NCBI GenBank assembly: GCA_030431355.1
Contig: JAUIJG010000171.1
Span: 1 to 10,406 of the forward strand
Length of the DNA: 10,406 nucleotides
Direction of reading: 5' to 3'
Source of the DNA: a bacterium
GTDB lineage: Bacteria > Cyanobacteriota > Vampirovibrionia > Obscuribacterales > Obscuribacteraceae
A model generated the notes under the pieces. It was not told the DNA's origin. It ran no database searches and saw nothing but the letters and a program-made list of their open reading frames with translations. Below, piece by piece: positions 1-6,815 of the stretch. Numbering within the stretch: the stretch's first letter is position 1; each line of letters opens with the position of its first letter. The position numbers were made by a program, and so were the translations under genes.

Positions 1-369
1 GTATTCAGTGAGATGATAAGCACGTTTTCCCGCCGCCTGACCTTTCCTGGCAGCAGTGTCTCTCCTTCGGGCTCCGCTCTGCCTTGTCCTCGAATAGGTT
101 CCAGCGCCTGAGCCGACGGAGGGTTGCCCGGCGGATGGATATCTGGTATTGCCTGTGGTTTCAACTTCTATCGCTTGCCTGGAGCCAGGTTTGAAAATGT
201 AGCGCTTTTCGGAACGGACTTCATCACAGAAGACTACCGAGCAAAGCACGATTGCAATTGTCAGACCGAGAAGTTTTGATTTCGATTGAGTTTTAAATAA
301 CGGCTCCAATCTGTATTGAAGCCTGTAATTTAGCCTGTACATAAGGACATGATTCTCTTTATGAGGCAT
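1..369 (-). CDS. Secreted or membrane-anchored basic protein, C-terminus beyond left edge
   Basis: An open frame of 123 codons runs without a stop from an ATG at 369 to the left window edge, so only the N-terminal part is visible. Residues about 33-48 (LLGLTIAIVLCSVVFC) form a hydrophobic segment after a basic N-region, which fits a signal peptide or membrane anchor. The two cysteines do not make a clear lipobox. The exported part is rich in Arg, Ser, Gly and Ala from about residue 75, likely a disordered basic stretch. The start lies 13 bp after the stop of the upstream gene, so the two are probably co-transcribed. A second ATG at 342 (residue 10) is an alternative start. Neither has a strong Shine-Dalgarno; a weak GAAG precedes 369. 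I do not recognise the family and assign no function. Confidence 0.6.
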   Translation of the reverse strand, partial: MPHKENHVLMYRLNYRLQYRLEPLFKTQSKSKLLGLTIAIVLCSVVFCDEVRSEKRYIFKPGSRQAIEVETTGNTRYPSAGQPSVGSGAGTYSRTRQSGARRRDTAARKGQAAGKRAYHLTEY

Positions 370-382
370 GGATCTTCAGGTA

Positions 383-1150
383 CTATTTACCCAATCTGTT
401 CATCAGCCTGTCTATGTCCTGTTTGCTCATTTTGCTGGGGTCAAAACCAGGAGGGATTTTCTTCTTGATAGAATCAGGCAGGTCTCCTCCGAACCAGCCG
501 TTTTTAATTTTATCGACCAGCTCATTTCGATTGCCTCCGTTCAGCATAGAATCTAATTTGCCTGAACTTCTGCCCCCGCGACGGCTTTCACCGTTGTAAG
601 ACGGTGGCGGAGAACTTGCCGCTATTGGAGGTGGAATTTTCTGGGTTTTCAGAACATGGCTTCTTTTGTATTGTTCATCAAGTCCTCGACTGATGGAGTC
701 CAGTCTCGGTGCCAGGTCCTTCTCTGGCTTTCCGGCTACCACCATCGATTCTACGAACTTAAAAGCATTAAGGTAGTTCTTGACGCCTATTCCGTCGGCT
801 TCAGCTTCTAGAATTCGTCTCTTAAGTGCCTGACGACGCTCCAGTAAGGGACCTTCCTCAAGTTTGAAATCCTCAGTGATATGGAAAATATCAGCTTGCT
901 TAGCATCAGCCAGAGCAGGCTTACAAAAAATCACCAGCGCGAGAACCAGAAAAATAACTGAGGCAAAGTACCGAGGTTTTATGCCAGCCTCTTTTAACTT
1001 GTGCGGGTTCAATATTGCCATAAGAAAGCGCCTCAACATCTCTTCCATTTTAGCAGCTCGGGCATCTCTAGCAGCAAGACCGATGAGTGAAAGTATGTCT
1101 GCTTCAGTCGTCGGAGGCTTCTTTTGTGTGCCTGCCGCGTCTAAATACAT
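383..1150 (-). CDS. Hypothetical exported or membrane-anchored protein
   Basis: This 255-residue protein has a hydrophobic segment at about 62-76 (FASVIFLVLALVIF) followed by KPALADA, which resembles a signal peptidase site near residue 83. The N-region before it is unusually long (about 60 residues, helical-looking), so it may instead be an anchored protein with a cytoplasmic tail. The mature part has a charged helical region (about 95-165), a Pro/Ser/Gly/Arg-rich linker (about 172-198), and a C-terminal part with an IPPGFDPSKMSKQDIDRLM stretch. I do not recognise a family. From the ATG at 1150 it overlaps the deformylase gene by 47 bp; an AAAGAG just before this ATG could serve as ribosome site. 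Starting at Met35 (1048) would remove the overlap and shorten the N-region to about 26 residues, with no better ribosome site. The start is therefore uncertain but the reading frame is secure. Confidence 0.7.
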   Translation of the reverse strand: MYLDAAGTQKKPPTTEADILSLIGLAARDARAAKMEEMLRRFLMAILNPHKLKEAGIKPRYFASVIFLVLALVIFCKPALADAKQADIFHITEDFKLEEGPLLERRQALKRRILEAEADGIGVKNYLNAFKFVESMVVAGKPEKDLAPRLDSISRGLDEQYKRSHVLKTQKIPPPIAASSPPPSYNGESRRGGRSSGKLDSMLNGGNRNELVDKIKNGWFGGDLPDSIKKKIPPGFDPSKMSKQDIDRLMNRLGK

Positions 1151-1625
1151 CGCTCTTTATTGAGGAGACCCGATCCAGGAAAAGAATGCCGTCCAGGTGA
1201 TCTATCTCATGCAATAGCGCTCTGGCATCAAAGCCTGCCGATTCCACAACTACTGGTTTGCCATCAACTCCAAAGCCTTCAATTATCGCTTTCTTTGACC
1301 TTCTTACCGTTGCAATCAACTCGGGCAAACTCAAACATCCCTCTTTGGCTACGGACTTTCCTGATTGCTTTGTGATCACTGGATTGACGATAACCGTGAG
1401 ACCCAATTTTGAATTGAGCCGGGGGTTGCGAGAGACATCGACCACCACGATGCGCTTATGGATATTGACCTGGGGAGCGGCGATACCTATGCAACCGGGT
1501 GAAGAATTCATGGTATCAACTAGATCTTCTATGATTTGAGCGGTCTCTCTGGAGAGGGGATCCGCCTCTTTTGATATCAGCTTCAATCGTTTATCAGGAT
1601 ACGTGAGGACCGGTAGAACTGCCAT
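1104..1625 (-). CDS. def: Peptide deformylase
   Basis: A cytoplasmic metallohydrolase that removes the formyl group from the N-terminal methionine of new proteins. All three family motifs are visible in the 173-residue product: GCIGIAAPQ at 44-52 (motif I), EGCLSLP at 95-101 with metal ligand Cys97 (motif II), and HEIDHLDG at 139-146 with ligands His139 and His143 and catalytic Glu140 (motif III). Length is normal for the family. The ATG at 1625 overlaps the stop of the ACT-domain gene as TGATG, so translation of the two is likely coupled. The usual partner gene fmt (methionyl-tRNA formyltransferase) is not next to it. The C-terminal tail is charged and reads into the start of the downstream secreted-protein gene. 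Confidence 0.97.
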   Translation of the reverse strand: MAVLPVLTYPDKRLKLISKEADPLSRETAQIIEDLVDTMNSSPGCIGIAAPQVNIHKRIVVVDVSRNPRLNSKLGLTVIVNPVITKQSGKSVAKEGCLSLPELIATVRRSKKAIIEGFGVDGKPVVVESAGFDARALLHEIDHLDGILFLDRVSSIKSDVFRRGRHTKEASDD

Positions 1626-2167
1626 CAGATCTCCATGTACTCGACAGCTTGTACACTGATATCCACATCGAGTTCCTCTGCTTTGCGCTTCAATTCTTTC
1701 TTTAGCTGGGATTCTTTCATGCCATTCGGCAGAGTTACTTCAAGTACCATATAGAAGATAGGTTTAGAGGCGCTTGTTTTCTTTGTCTCCACGTCGGTGA
1801 GGTTGACTTTTAAGCGGGCCAGCTCCTGAGTGACACCGTATACAATACCGGGGTGATCAGCTCCATATACAGAGATAATATAGGCGGTCTCATCCTCAGG
1901 CTCTTCTTCCAGCTCGTCGTCTTTTAGCTCTCTGACGTAAACGTTCATCTCAAGCTCTTCTTCAGCGGCTTTCAGCTTTTCTTGCAGCTCCTCTATCGAG
2001 GAACCCTCCGGCAATTGAGCCATTAAAATGACCGCGAATTCACCCCTTAATAAGGTCATGCTTGAGTCGAGAAGATTACAACCGATATCGTAAAGAACAC
2101 TGGACAGCTTGGCGACGATTCCGACTCGGTCTCGCCCCACCCCTGTTAGAACTACGTTTTTGCGCAT
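1625..2167 (-). CDS. Tandem ACT-domain regulatory protein (GcvR-like)
   Basis: The 180-residue product contains two ACT domains, about residues 3-80 and 95-175, joined by an acidic linker (DDELEEEPEDE). Each begins with a beta strand and the typical small-molecule-binding turn: GRDRVGIV at 11-18 and GADHPGIV at 102-109. This architecture matches GcvR-type glycine cleavage regulators and related ACT proteins that sense amino acids. There is no DNA-binding or catalytic domain, so it probably acts by binding a partner protein. No glycine cleavage genes are visible nearby, so the GcvR label is by architecture only. The ATG at 2167 has a good ribosome site (AGGGAG at 2175-2180, 7 nt spacing). It lies 59 bp after the fasciclin gene and its stop overlaps the deformylase start. 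Confidence 0.88.
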   Translation of the reverse strand: MRKNVVLTGVGRDRVGIVAKLSSVLYDIGCNLLDSSMTLLRGEFAVILMAQLPEGSSIEELQEKLKAAEEELEMNVYVRELKDDELEEEPEDETAYIISVYGADHPGIVYGVTQELARLKVNLTDVETKKTSASKPIFYMVLEVTLPNGMKESQLKKELKRKAEELDVDISVQAVEYMEI

Positions 2168-2226
2168 CCTGATTCTCCCTGTCCCGCGATTAGTTCAAAA
2201 TTTAAGTCGAGGTACTACTAGAAGGT

Positions 2227-2895
2227 CTATTTAGAAAGAGGCGGCATTATCACCCTGTCTATGACATGAATCACCCCGTTGGAGCAGGGTACGTCGGCGG
2301 TGGATAGAAAGGAATCATCCATGAAGATATTGCCGAATCTATTGCTGACTTTCACTGAATGCCCTTCAACGGTTTTCAAGGAAGTCTTTTTCCTCAAATC
2401 TTCTAGTTTGAACTTTCCTTTTACCATATGGTAGGAAAGAACCTGTTTTAGCTTCTTCTTATTGGCAAAAAGGCTTTGCAGATCTTCGTAGGGAATTTTC
2501 TTAAATGCCTTGTCGGAAGGGGCAAAAAGTGTCCAGGGTCCCTTCCCTTTTAAGGTGTTATCCAGGTCATATGCCTGATCAAGTCCTTCAAGCATGGTCT
2601 GAAAACGGCTCACCTCATTATCTTTAAGCGTATTGATAATGTCTTTAGGTCTACGCTCAAAGCCTTCCTTGTATTCAAATACTTTTGTCTGTTTGGTGGC
2701 TATGGCTCTTGCGGCGTCTTTGGATTTGCTCTTAGAGCTGCTCTTCTGAGCCAGGGCCGGATTGCTTGCTATATTGACAATAGCCAAAAGCATTAGCAAG
2801 CCGAAAATGTTCGAGAAAGCAATCAATCGTCCTCTCAACTCTAATCCAGCGATGGTGGCGAAATCTGATTCCGTCTGCTTCTCAATGAAATTCAT
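2227..2895 (-). CDS. Secreted fasciclin (FAS1) domain protein
   Basis: The 222-residue product has a hydrophobic segment at about 26-42 ending in NPALAQ, a likely signal peptidase I site after Ala49. A short Ser/Lys linker and a single FAS1 domain (about 88-220) follow. The FAS1 hallmarks are present: LFAPSDKAFKKIP at 123-135 (H1 box), LSYHMVKGKF at 153-162, and GVIHVIDRVIMPP at 207-219 (H2 box). FAS1 domains mediate adhesion or matrix contacts outside the cell, and that role is inferred here. The frame stays open to an ATG at 2943, but I choose Met at 2895 because a strong AGGAGT (2901-2906) sits 5 nt before it. This gene is first in the minus-strand block and diverges from the MFS gene. Confidence 0.92.
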   Translation of the reverse strand: MNFIEKQTESDFATIAGLELRGRLIAFSNIFGLLMLLAIVNIASNPALAQKSSSKSKSKDAARAIATKQTKVFEYKEGFERRPKDIINTLKDNEVSRFQTMLEGLDQAYDLDNTLKGKGPWTLFAPSDKAFKKIPYEDLQSLFANKKKLKQVLSYHMVKGKFKLEDLRKKTSLKTVEGHSVKVSNRFGNIFMDDSFLSTADVPCSNGVIHVIDRVIMPPLSK

Positions 2896-3011
2896 GGAAC
2901 ACTCCTGTGGCTGCTCTACTGTGAACCGATTCACCAAATACAATACTGTACAACTGACTGGTCTAAATTTAAATTTGGTAAACTATAAATTCCCTTGAGC
3001 GGCAAATCATA
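2896..3011. promoter_or_regulatory. Divergent intergenic region (fasciclin / MFS transporter)
   Basis: These 116 bases separate two genes that are transcribed away from each other, so both promoters should lie here. The stretch is AT-rich around 2962-2990. It holds the palindrome AAATTTAAATTT (2965-2976), and a plus-strand TATAAA (2984-2989) could be a -10 element for the transporter. I cannot point to a convincing -35 partner for either direction. Presence of promoters is inferred from gene layout, not from good consensus boxes. Confidence 0.35.
2901..2906 (-). promoter_or_regulatory. Ribosome binding site deciding the fasciclin gene start
   Basis: On the minus strand this reads AGGAGT, five bases before the ATG at 2895. 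It is the strongest Shine-Dalgarno match near the start of this frame and argues against the upstream in-frame ATG at 2943. Confidence 0.7.
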
Positions 3012-4322
3012 TTGAAACCTAGGCTATCATTTTGGCAAATTTGGAACATGAATTTCGGTTTTCTCGGAATTCAGTTCGGCTGGGGTCTGCAACTGGCGAA
3101 TATGAGCGCCATATATACAAAACTGGGCGCCGACCCGGATAAGATTCCAATTTTATGGCTGGCAGGACCGATCACAGGACTTCTTGTCCAGCCGATTATA
3201 GGCGCATTGAGCGATCGGACCTGGACCAGACTGGGAAGGCGTAGACCTTACTTCCTGGTGGGGGCAATTCTGGCAAGTATCGCTCTTTTTGTGATGCCTG
3301 ATTCTCCTTATTTATGGGCGGCTGCCAGTCTTCTCTGGATCCTTGATGCCAGTATCAATGTCAGTATGGAGCCCTTCAGAGCATTTGTGGCGGATAAGCT
3401 CAATGAAGAACAGAGAACCATGGGCTTCATTATGCAAAGTTTCTTCATCGGTATCGGGGCGACTCTTGCCAACGCACTGCCGATCATCTTCCGTTCACTC
3501 GGTGTTACCGGAACGGCCGCAAATGGAATCCCCCTCACCGTTCAATATTCTTTCAAAATCGGCGCCACCGTGTTTTTAATCTGTGTTCTCTGGACTGTCT
3601 TCACCTCTTCCGAGTATCCCCCCGAGGATATGGAAGCTTTTGAAAGAGAGAAGAAGGCAGGTCCCGCACAGCTCTTGAAAGACATGATTATTGAGATCAT
3701 TGAGGCCCTGAAAGAGATGCCTGAGACCATGAAGCAGCTAGCCCTGGTTCAGGTTGCCACCTGGTTCGGTCTCTTTTGCATGTGGCTATATTTTGGCTTG
3801 ACCACGGCCTACAACATTTTTAAGGCGGAGGGGCCGCAGTCCCCGCTGTTCGACCAGGGTACGGAATGGGGCGGTTGGTGTTTTGCTATTTATTCTTTCG
3901 TATGTTTCATCGTCGCTTTTCTATTGCCAAAGATCGCCAAGCTAATAGGACGAAAGTATTTGCACTGTCTTTGTCTGGTGGCCGGTGGAATCTCCCTACT
4001 GGCAATCTATTTTATAAGCGAGCCTTTCGCCCTCCAGTATACGATGATTGGAGTAGGCATTGCCTGGGCTTCCATTCTCTCCATGCCTTATGCCATCTTA
4101 TCCAGTGCTATTCCTGTTGAGCGAACCGGTGTATACATGGGAGTATTCAACCTCTTTATCGTCTTGCCTGAGATAGTGGCGTCGCTGTTTCTGCAGCCGC
4201 TTGTAAAAAATGTATTCAATAATCAGCCTCTATATGTGGTGATGATGGGCGGTGCCGCTCTTTTGGTTGCGGCGCTTCTCACTCTCCGGGTAGAGGACAG
4301 AGAGGATTCAAATAGAGTATGA
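3012..4322 (+). CDS. MFS sugar transporter, SLC45/GPH-like
   Basis: A 436-residue inner-membrane permease with about 12 hydrophobic helices. The N-terminal [19 protein letters not shown], the loop 2-3 motif [16 protein letters not shown] (64-79), the [15 protein letters not shown] segment (116-130), and [21 protein letters not shown] (368-388) resemble bacterial relatives of the SLC45 sucrose/maltose and GPH sugar transporters. Cation symport of a sugar or glycoside is the family expectation; the substrate cannot be read from the sequence. A central hydrophilic loop (about 200-240) separates the two six-helix halves. The start is TTG at 3012. The next candidate, ATG at 3048, would remove the conserved LSFWQIW stretch, so TTG is preferred although its ribosome site is weak. 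No sugar-catabolic gene is adjacent. Confidence 0.9.
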   Translation: MKPRLSFWQIWNMNFGFLGIQFGWGLQLANMSAIYTKLGADPDKIPILWLAGPITGLLVQPIIGALSDRTWTRLGRRRPYFLVGAILASIALFVMPDSPYLWAAASLLWILDASINVSMEPFRAFVADKLNEEQRTMGFIMQSFFIGIGATLANALPIIFRSLGVTGTAANGIPLTVQYSFKIGATVFLICVLWTVFTSSEYPPEDMEAFEREKKAGPAQLLKDMIIEIIEALKEMPETMKQLALVQVATWFGLFCMWLYFGLTTAYNIFKAEGPQSPLFDQGTEWGGWCFAIYSFVCFIVAFLLPKIAKLIGRKYLHCLCLVAGGISLLAIYFISEPFALQYTMIGVGIAWASILSMPYAILSSAIPVERTGVYMGVFNLFIVLPEIVASLFLQPLVKNVFNNQPLYVVMMGGAALLVAALLTLRVEDREDSNRV

Positions 4323-4338
4323 TGATCACTCTCAGGTT

Positions 4339-4437
4339 ATGCAACAAGTTGAGGCTGAGAGCTTTCCTGACCTGTTCTTAGAGCGGCTCTTAGAGAGTTT
4401 CTCCAAGAGGTTCTCTGGCTTGATTACAGGAGTTTGA
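4339..4437 (+). CDS. Possible small ORF, 32 residues
   Basis: An ATG at 4339 opens a 32-residue frame between the MFS gene and the receiver-like gene. It encodes a potentially amphipathic helix (FPDLFLERLLESFSKRF). The DNA carries a short direct repeat, TCTTAGAG, at 4376-4383 and 4388-4395. Only a weak CAGG precedes the start. It is in the same frame as the following receiver N-terminal ORF and separated from it by one TGA and one codon, so it may be a leader peptide, a remnant of a longer N-terminus, or chance. No function can be given. Confidence 0.2.
   Translation: MQQVEAESFPDLFLERLLESFSKRFSGLITGV
4428..4432 (+). promoter_or_regulatory. Ribosome binding site for the receiver N-terminal ORF
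   Basis: AGGAG lies 8 bases before a TTG at 4441. It supports translation starting there, just after the TGA at 4435-4437, and thus supports the 4441-4575 frame as coding. Confidence 0.5.
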
Positions 4438-4440
4438 AGT

Positions 4441-4575
4441 TTGTCCTTATCCACTCTTTTGGTCTCTGAAGTCGAAGAAATGTCCAGCCGGATCGAATCT
4501 CTTTTAGCCCAGAGCAATGATCTCGAGTTCGCCCGCTTGTCATCAAGGAAGTCGGCAAGGGAAGATATCGGGTGA
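4441..4575 (+). CDS. Receiver-like domain, N-terminal part in a separate frame
   Basis: From TTG at 4441 this frame encodes 44 residues beginning MSLSTLLVSEVEEMSSRIES. That pattern, a beta strand (STLLVSE), an acidic turn (EVEEM) and a helix ending in LLAQSNDLEF, resembles the first beta-alpha-beta unit of response-regulator receiver domains. The remainder of such a domain is found in the -1 frame immediately downstream. The frame ends at TGA 4573-4575, overlapping the GTG at 4572 as GTGA. In many receivers two acidic residues follow strand 1; here they are replaced by a glutamate-containing turn. It could be the 5' part of a frameshifted gene or a small partner ORF. The assignment is by pattern, not by search. 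Confidence 0.45.
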   Translation: MSLSTLLVSEVEEMSSRIESLLAQSNDLEFARLSSRKSAREDIG

Positions 4576-5003
4576 TCTGGATTACACTTTCACCTGAGCC
4601 AGAGAACGGATTGGCTCTGCTTGATAGTCTCAGGAGTGAGTTCGAAGATAAGCATTTCCTGGTCAGCAATGAAACCCTGGAAGCTGATCTGGTCAAGCGC
4701 TCCATGCAATTGGGAGCGGTAGACTTTCTCGATGCTAAGACCTGGTCCGTACAACTTCCCGATGTCACCTCCCGGGTCATGGCAAAAGAGTTGAGCATTC
4801 AGAAAGAGGTAAAGAGACAGGAGAAGATCAAAGAGCTCCTGGAGAAACAGAAAAGCCCCAGAGCATCCAATCCGGGTCTTCGCAGTATTCGTCAAAAGAC
4901 CGGAGAGATTGAGATGGCTGCTCCATCTTCGGCAGGTACCATAGCCGGAGTCTTGATTCTATTGCTCTTGTTAGCCGGACTTTTCTTCATGATGCCGCAC
5001 TAG
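4572..5003 (+). CDS. Receiver-like protein with C-terminal membrane anchor (C-terminal part)
   Basis: From GTG at 4572 this frame gives 143 residues. The same frame is open back to 4521 and encodes GKGRYRVIWITL, a good match to receiver strand 3 and its approach. Then come SPEPENGLALLDSLR (loop and helix 3), HFLVSNE (strand 4), KRSMQLGAVDFLDAK (helix 4, strand 5, a Lys near the conserved place), a charged coiled-coil-like helix (about 68-94), and a terminal hydrophobic anchor AGTIAGVLILLLLLAGLFF (121-139). The usual phospho-acceptor Asp at the end of strand 3 appears as Thr (VIWIT), so it would be a pseudo-receiver, as in CpaE-type proteins. Strands 1 and 2 lie in the upstream overlapping frame. 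An AAGGGA (4557-4562) before the GTG could allow independent initiation. No kinase is nearby. Confidence 0.65.
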   Translation: MIWITLSPEPENGLALLDSLRSEFEDKHFLVSNETLEADLVKRSMQLGAVDFLDAKTWSVQLPDVTSRVMAKELSIQKEVKRQEKIKELLEKQKSPRASNPGLRSIRQKTGEIEMAAPSSAGTIAGVLILLLLLAGLFFMMPH

Positions 5004-5011
5004 CCAGTAGC

Positions 5012-5088
5012 CAGTAAGCAGTCAGTAGTTAACCAGTAGTTAACCAGTGAGCAGGCAGTAAGCAGCCTGTAACTAGGCAGTAGACGAC
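5012..5088. repeat. Seven-copy 11-bp tandem repeat between convergent genes
   Basis: Units begin at 5012, 5023, 5034, 5045, 5056, 5067 and 5078. The second and third are identical (CAGTAGTTAAC); the others are CAGTAAGCAGT, CAGTGAGCAGG, CAGTAAGCAGC, CTGTAACTAGG and CAGTAGACGAC. A shorter 7-bp rhythm of CAGTA precedes it at 5005 and 5012. The array starts 8 bases after the stop of the receiver-like gene and ends at the stop codon of the SGNH gene. I see no ordinary terminator stem with a T-run here. Confidence 0.8.
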
Positions 5089-6306
5089 TTAAGGTCTCGA
5101 CTGTGCAGTTTCGGTTTTGGAGAGCATCCCTTCGATGGTAGGGGTTATCTTATCTAGAAGTTTATATCCGCCCTGGTAGCTCATATGGGCCGTATCCCAG
5201 AAATCACTGTTGGAGATATCGCCATCGGCACCATGATCTTCAAATACAGCGCCTTCTTCCTTGGCAATCCTTGCTACTTCCTGCCGGAAAGAATCGTAGA
5301 AGCCCTGGGGCATTAGCTCTCGATTGGTCTCGGTCAGAGGCATGTTCACAATCATCACTTGCACGCCTCTCTCGTTAAGCAAGGAGAGCATACGCTTCAT
5401 GAAACCGAGCTGGATGCGCAGTTTTTCGATATCGATGTTTTTGTAGCGCTTTTGATACTCCAGGGTGCTGTGCTCCCAGATCTCCTCTCTGCCACCGGTG
5501 AACTTAAAGCCTCCGGCATCCTTTTCGAAGCCTGGTTTGTTTTCGGATACCGGTGCAGATGGGTTTGTCCACATCCTTACCTTGTCCGCGCCCTTGTTAA
5601 TCTCTTTCTGGATATGCCAGCGTCTACCGTAAAGAAAGACGCTTTTGGAGATGATGAAATCAGCTTTGTCCTGGAAAGTAGGTAGATAGATATCGCCATA
5701 CTCGCTGCAATTATTGAGGTTGACCAATCTTTGAAAAGAGATTGTGTTCATCGGGCTCGAGAGCTCCGCATCGCTGAAATCCCTGGGGGCGATTCCCCAG
5801 ATGACCATGCGGGGCTTCTTATCCCCTTTCAGGAATTCGTTAGCGTAAATATAAGAATCTGAAGCCATCTGACCGAAAATCGCCCAGCTGAAAACAGTCG
5901 GCTTATTGACGGCACCATCCGTGCTCAGTTTATTTTCCAGGGTGGAAGACCGATGGTGATGAAAGAGATCCCCGATGCTCTGGTCCCGGTTAAAGTCCAT
6001 CGACCAGAAGGGATACATCATCAGAGAAGAGCCAAGCAAAACAACATCCGGCTTGCTCTCCAGCTTTTTAAAATCTTCAATGGCGAGGTCGATTGAGCCT
6101 GTACCGTTCCAGAGATCGTTGCCATAGCTCTTAACAGGACCGAAAATCGTGAATAGCGCGATGTTGGTGACTATGAATAACGCAAAAGCAATCACAGCGG
6201 AAGCCACGTACTTGCGGGAAGACTTCCCGGTGGGGCTTTTTTGCGTACTTTTCTCTTTTGTGTCTGGGCGTTCTTTTACGGTTTGCACGACCGATATAGA
6301 CCTCAA
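5089..6306 (-). CDS. Membrane-anchored SGNH-hydrolase-like protein (DltD/AlgX/DUF1574-like)
   Basis: A 405-residue protein with a charged N-terminus, one membrane helix at about 34-56, and a large extracytoplasmic domain. VVLLGSSLMMYPF (88-100) looks like SGNH block I with Ser94 as possible nucleophile. SDFWDTAHMSYQGGYKLL (367-384) looks like block V with Asp371 and His374. Rossmann-like strands VIWGIAPRD and VMIVNMPLT lie between. This layout matches DltD, AlgX/AlgJ and DUF1574 proteins, which transfer or remove acyl groups on cell-surface polymers; that role is inferred. No MBOAT acyltransferase is in view. It starts at TTG 6306 with no good ribosome site, as an in-frame stop blocks further extension; GTG at 6288 is an alternative. 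It is last in the minus-strand glycan block, 178 bp after the small orphan gene. Confidence 0.75.
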   Translation of the reverse strand: MRSISVVQTVKERPDTKEKSTQKSPTGKSSRKYVASAVIAFALFIVTNIALFTIFGPVKSYGNDLWNGTGSIDLAIEDFKKLESKPDVVLLGSSLMMYPFWSMDFNRDQSIGDLFHHHRSSTLENKLSTDGAVNKPTVFSWAIFGQMASDSYIYANEFLKGDKKPRMVIWGIAPRDFSDAELSSPMNTISFQRLVNLNNCSEYGDIYLPTFQDKADFIISKSVFLYGRRWHIQKEINKGADKVRMWTNPSAPVSENKPGFEKDAGGFKFTGGREEIWEHSTLEYQKRYKNIDIEKLRIQLGFMKRMLSLLNERGVQVMIVNMPLTETNRELMPQGFYDSFRQEVARIAKEEGAVFEDHGADGDISNSDFWDTAHMSYQGGYKLLDKITPTIEGMLSKTETAQSRP

Positions 6307-6484
6307 AATGGTTCTTGACTATTTTACGGGCCAATGAAGCAAGAATCCCTATTAATTTGAGGATATAAAGGAGCTTTTAGGTTTTCAATATAGGAATTTC
6401 CGCGCTTCTAACCGGAGGCTGCGGCTATGGCGCCTAAGATTAAAAAACGCTTCTATTGCTTAGAATGAAGAATATATACGGGGT

Positions 6485-6769
6485 TCAGACCACAAACATT
6501 TGCCTGGTGACGGTAAACGCCTCACCAAAGAACCGGGAGGAGTCCATAATCATCACGATATGCTTGTCTGAGTTGGTTTTCTGGGAAACAATAATCTTGG
6601 AATCGGACCCCGGGTCCATCTCCTGGATTCTTCCATTGATAGCTTCCGCTATCTCGAAAGGATTGTGCACTCCCTCTTTAACGAGATTCTGGTACTTTCC
6701 TCGAAACTCTTCAAACAGACCTGCTTTCAGCAGATCTACCATGTCTTTGGCGCAGGTGCTAATCTCCAT
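6485..6769 (-). CDS. Small hypothetical protein in glycan locus
   Basis: The ATG at 6769 gives 94 residues; the frame also opens at TTG 6802 (105 residues), but no ribosome site supports that start. The first half looks helical and charged (AKDMVDLLKAGLFEEFRGKY), and the second half holds beta-like stretches (SKIIVSQ, HIVMIMD) and ends in FTVTRQMFVV. There is no signal peptide or membrane helix, so it is probably cytoplasmic. I recognise no family. It sits between the epimerase (46 bp upstream from this start) and the SGNH gene on the same strand. The antisense frame over the same region reads like a shadow, so I prefer this strand. Confidence 0.6.
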   Translation of the reverse strand: MEISTCAKDMVDLLKAGLFEEFRGKYQNLVKEGVHNPFEIAEAINGRIQEMDPGSDSKIIVSQKTNSDKHIVMIMDSSRFFGEAFTVTRQMFVV

Positions 6770-6815
6770 CTGACCAGTTAGTCCTGAGTGGGGCGGGTGC
6801 AAGGGGTAAACCAGA

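Noticed and set aside
864..1163. Plus-strand 99-residue frame over the 255-residue secreted protein
   Set aside because: It is the complement of the signal/anchor-coding region; the minus-strand frame is much longer and lies in an operon.
4339..4575. TGA at 4435-4437 as a recoded codon (selenocysteine or alternative code) joining the 32-residue ORF to the receiver frame
   Set aside because: The ACT-domain, deformylase and MFS genes use TGA as a normal stop, and a good ribosome site follows for a fresh start at 4441; no SECIS-like structure is apparent.
4424..4798. Minus-strand 124-residue frame over the receiver-like gene
   Set aside because: Ser/Arg/Leu-rich composition with no recognisable motif; it is antisense to a frame with clear receiver-like and membrane-anchor features.
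5004..5088. CRISPR array
   Set aside because: Units are 11 bp with no unique spacers and no cas genes; it is a simple tandem repeat.
6456..6773. Plus-strand 105-residue frame antisense to the small orphan
   Set aside because: Reads like a shadow (Ser/Ile/Leu-rich, no structure pattern) and opposes the strand of all neighbouring genes.
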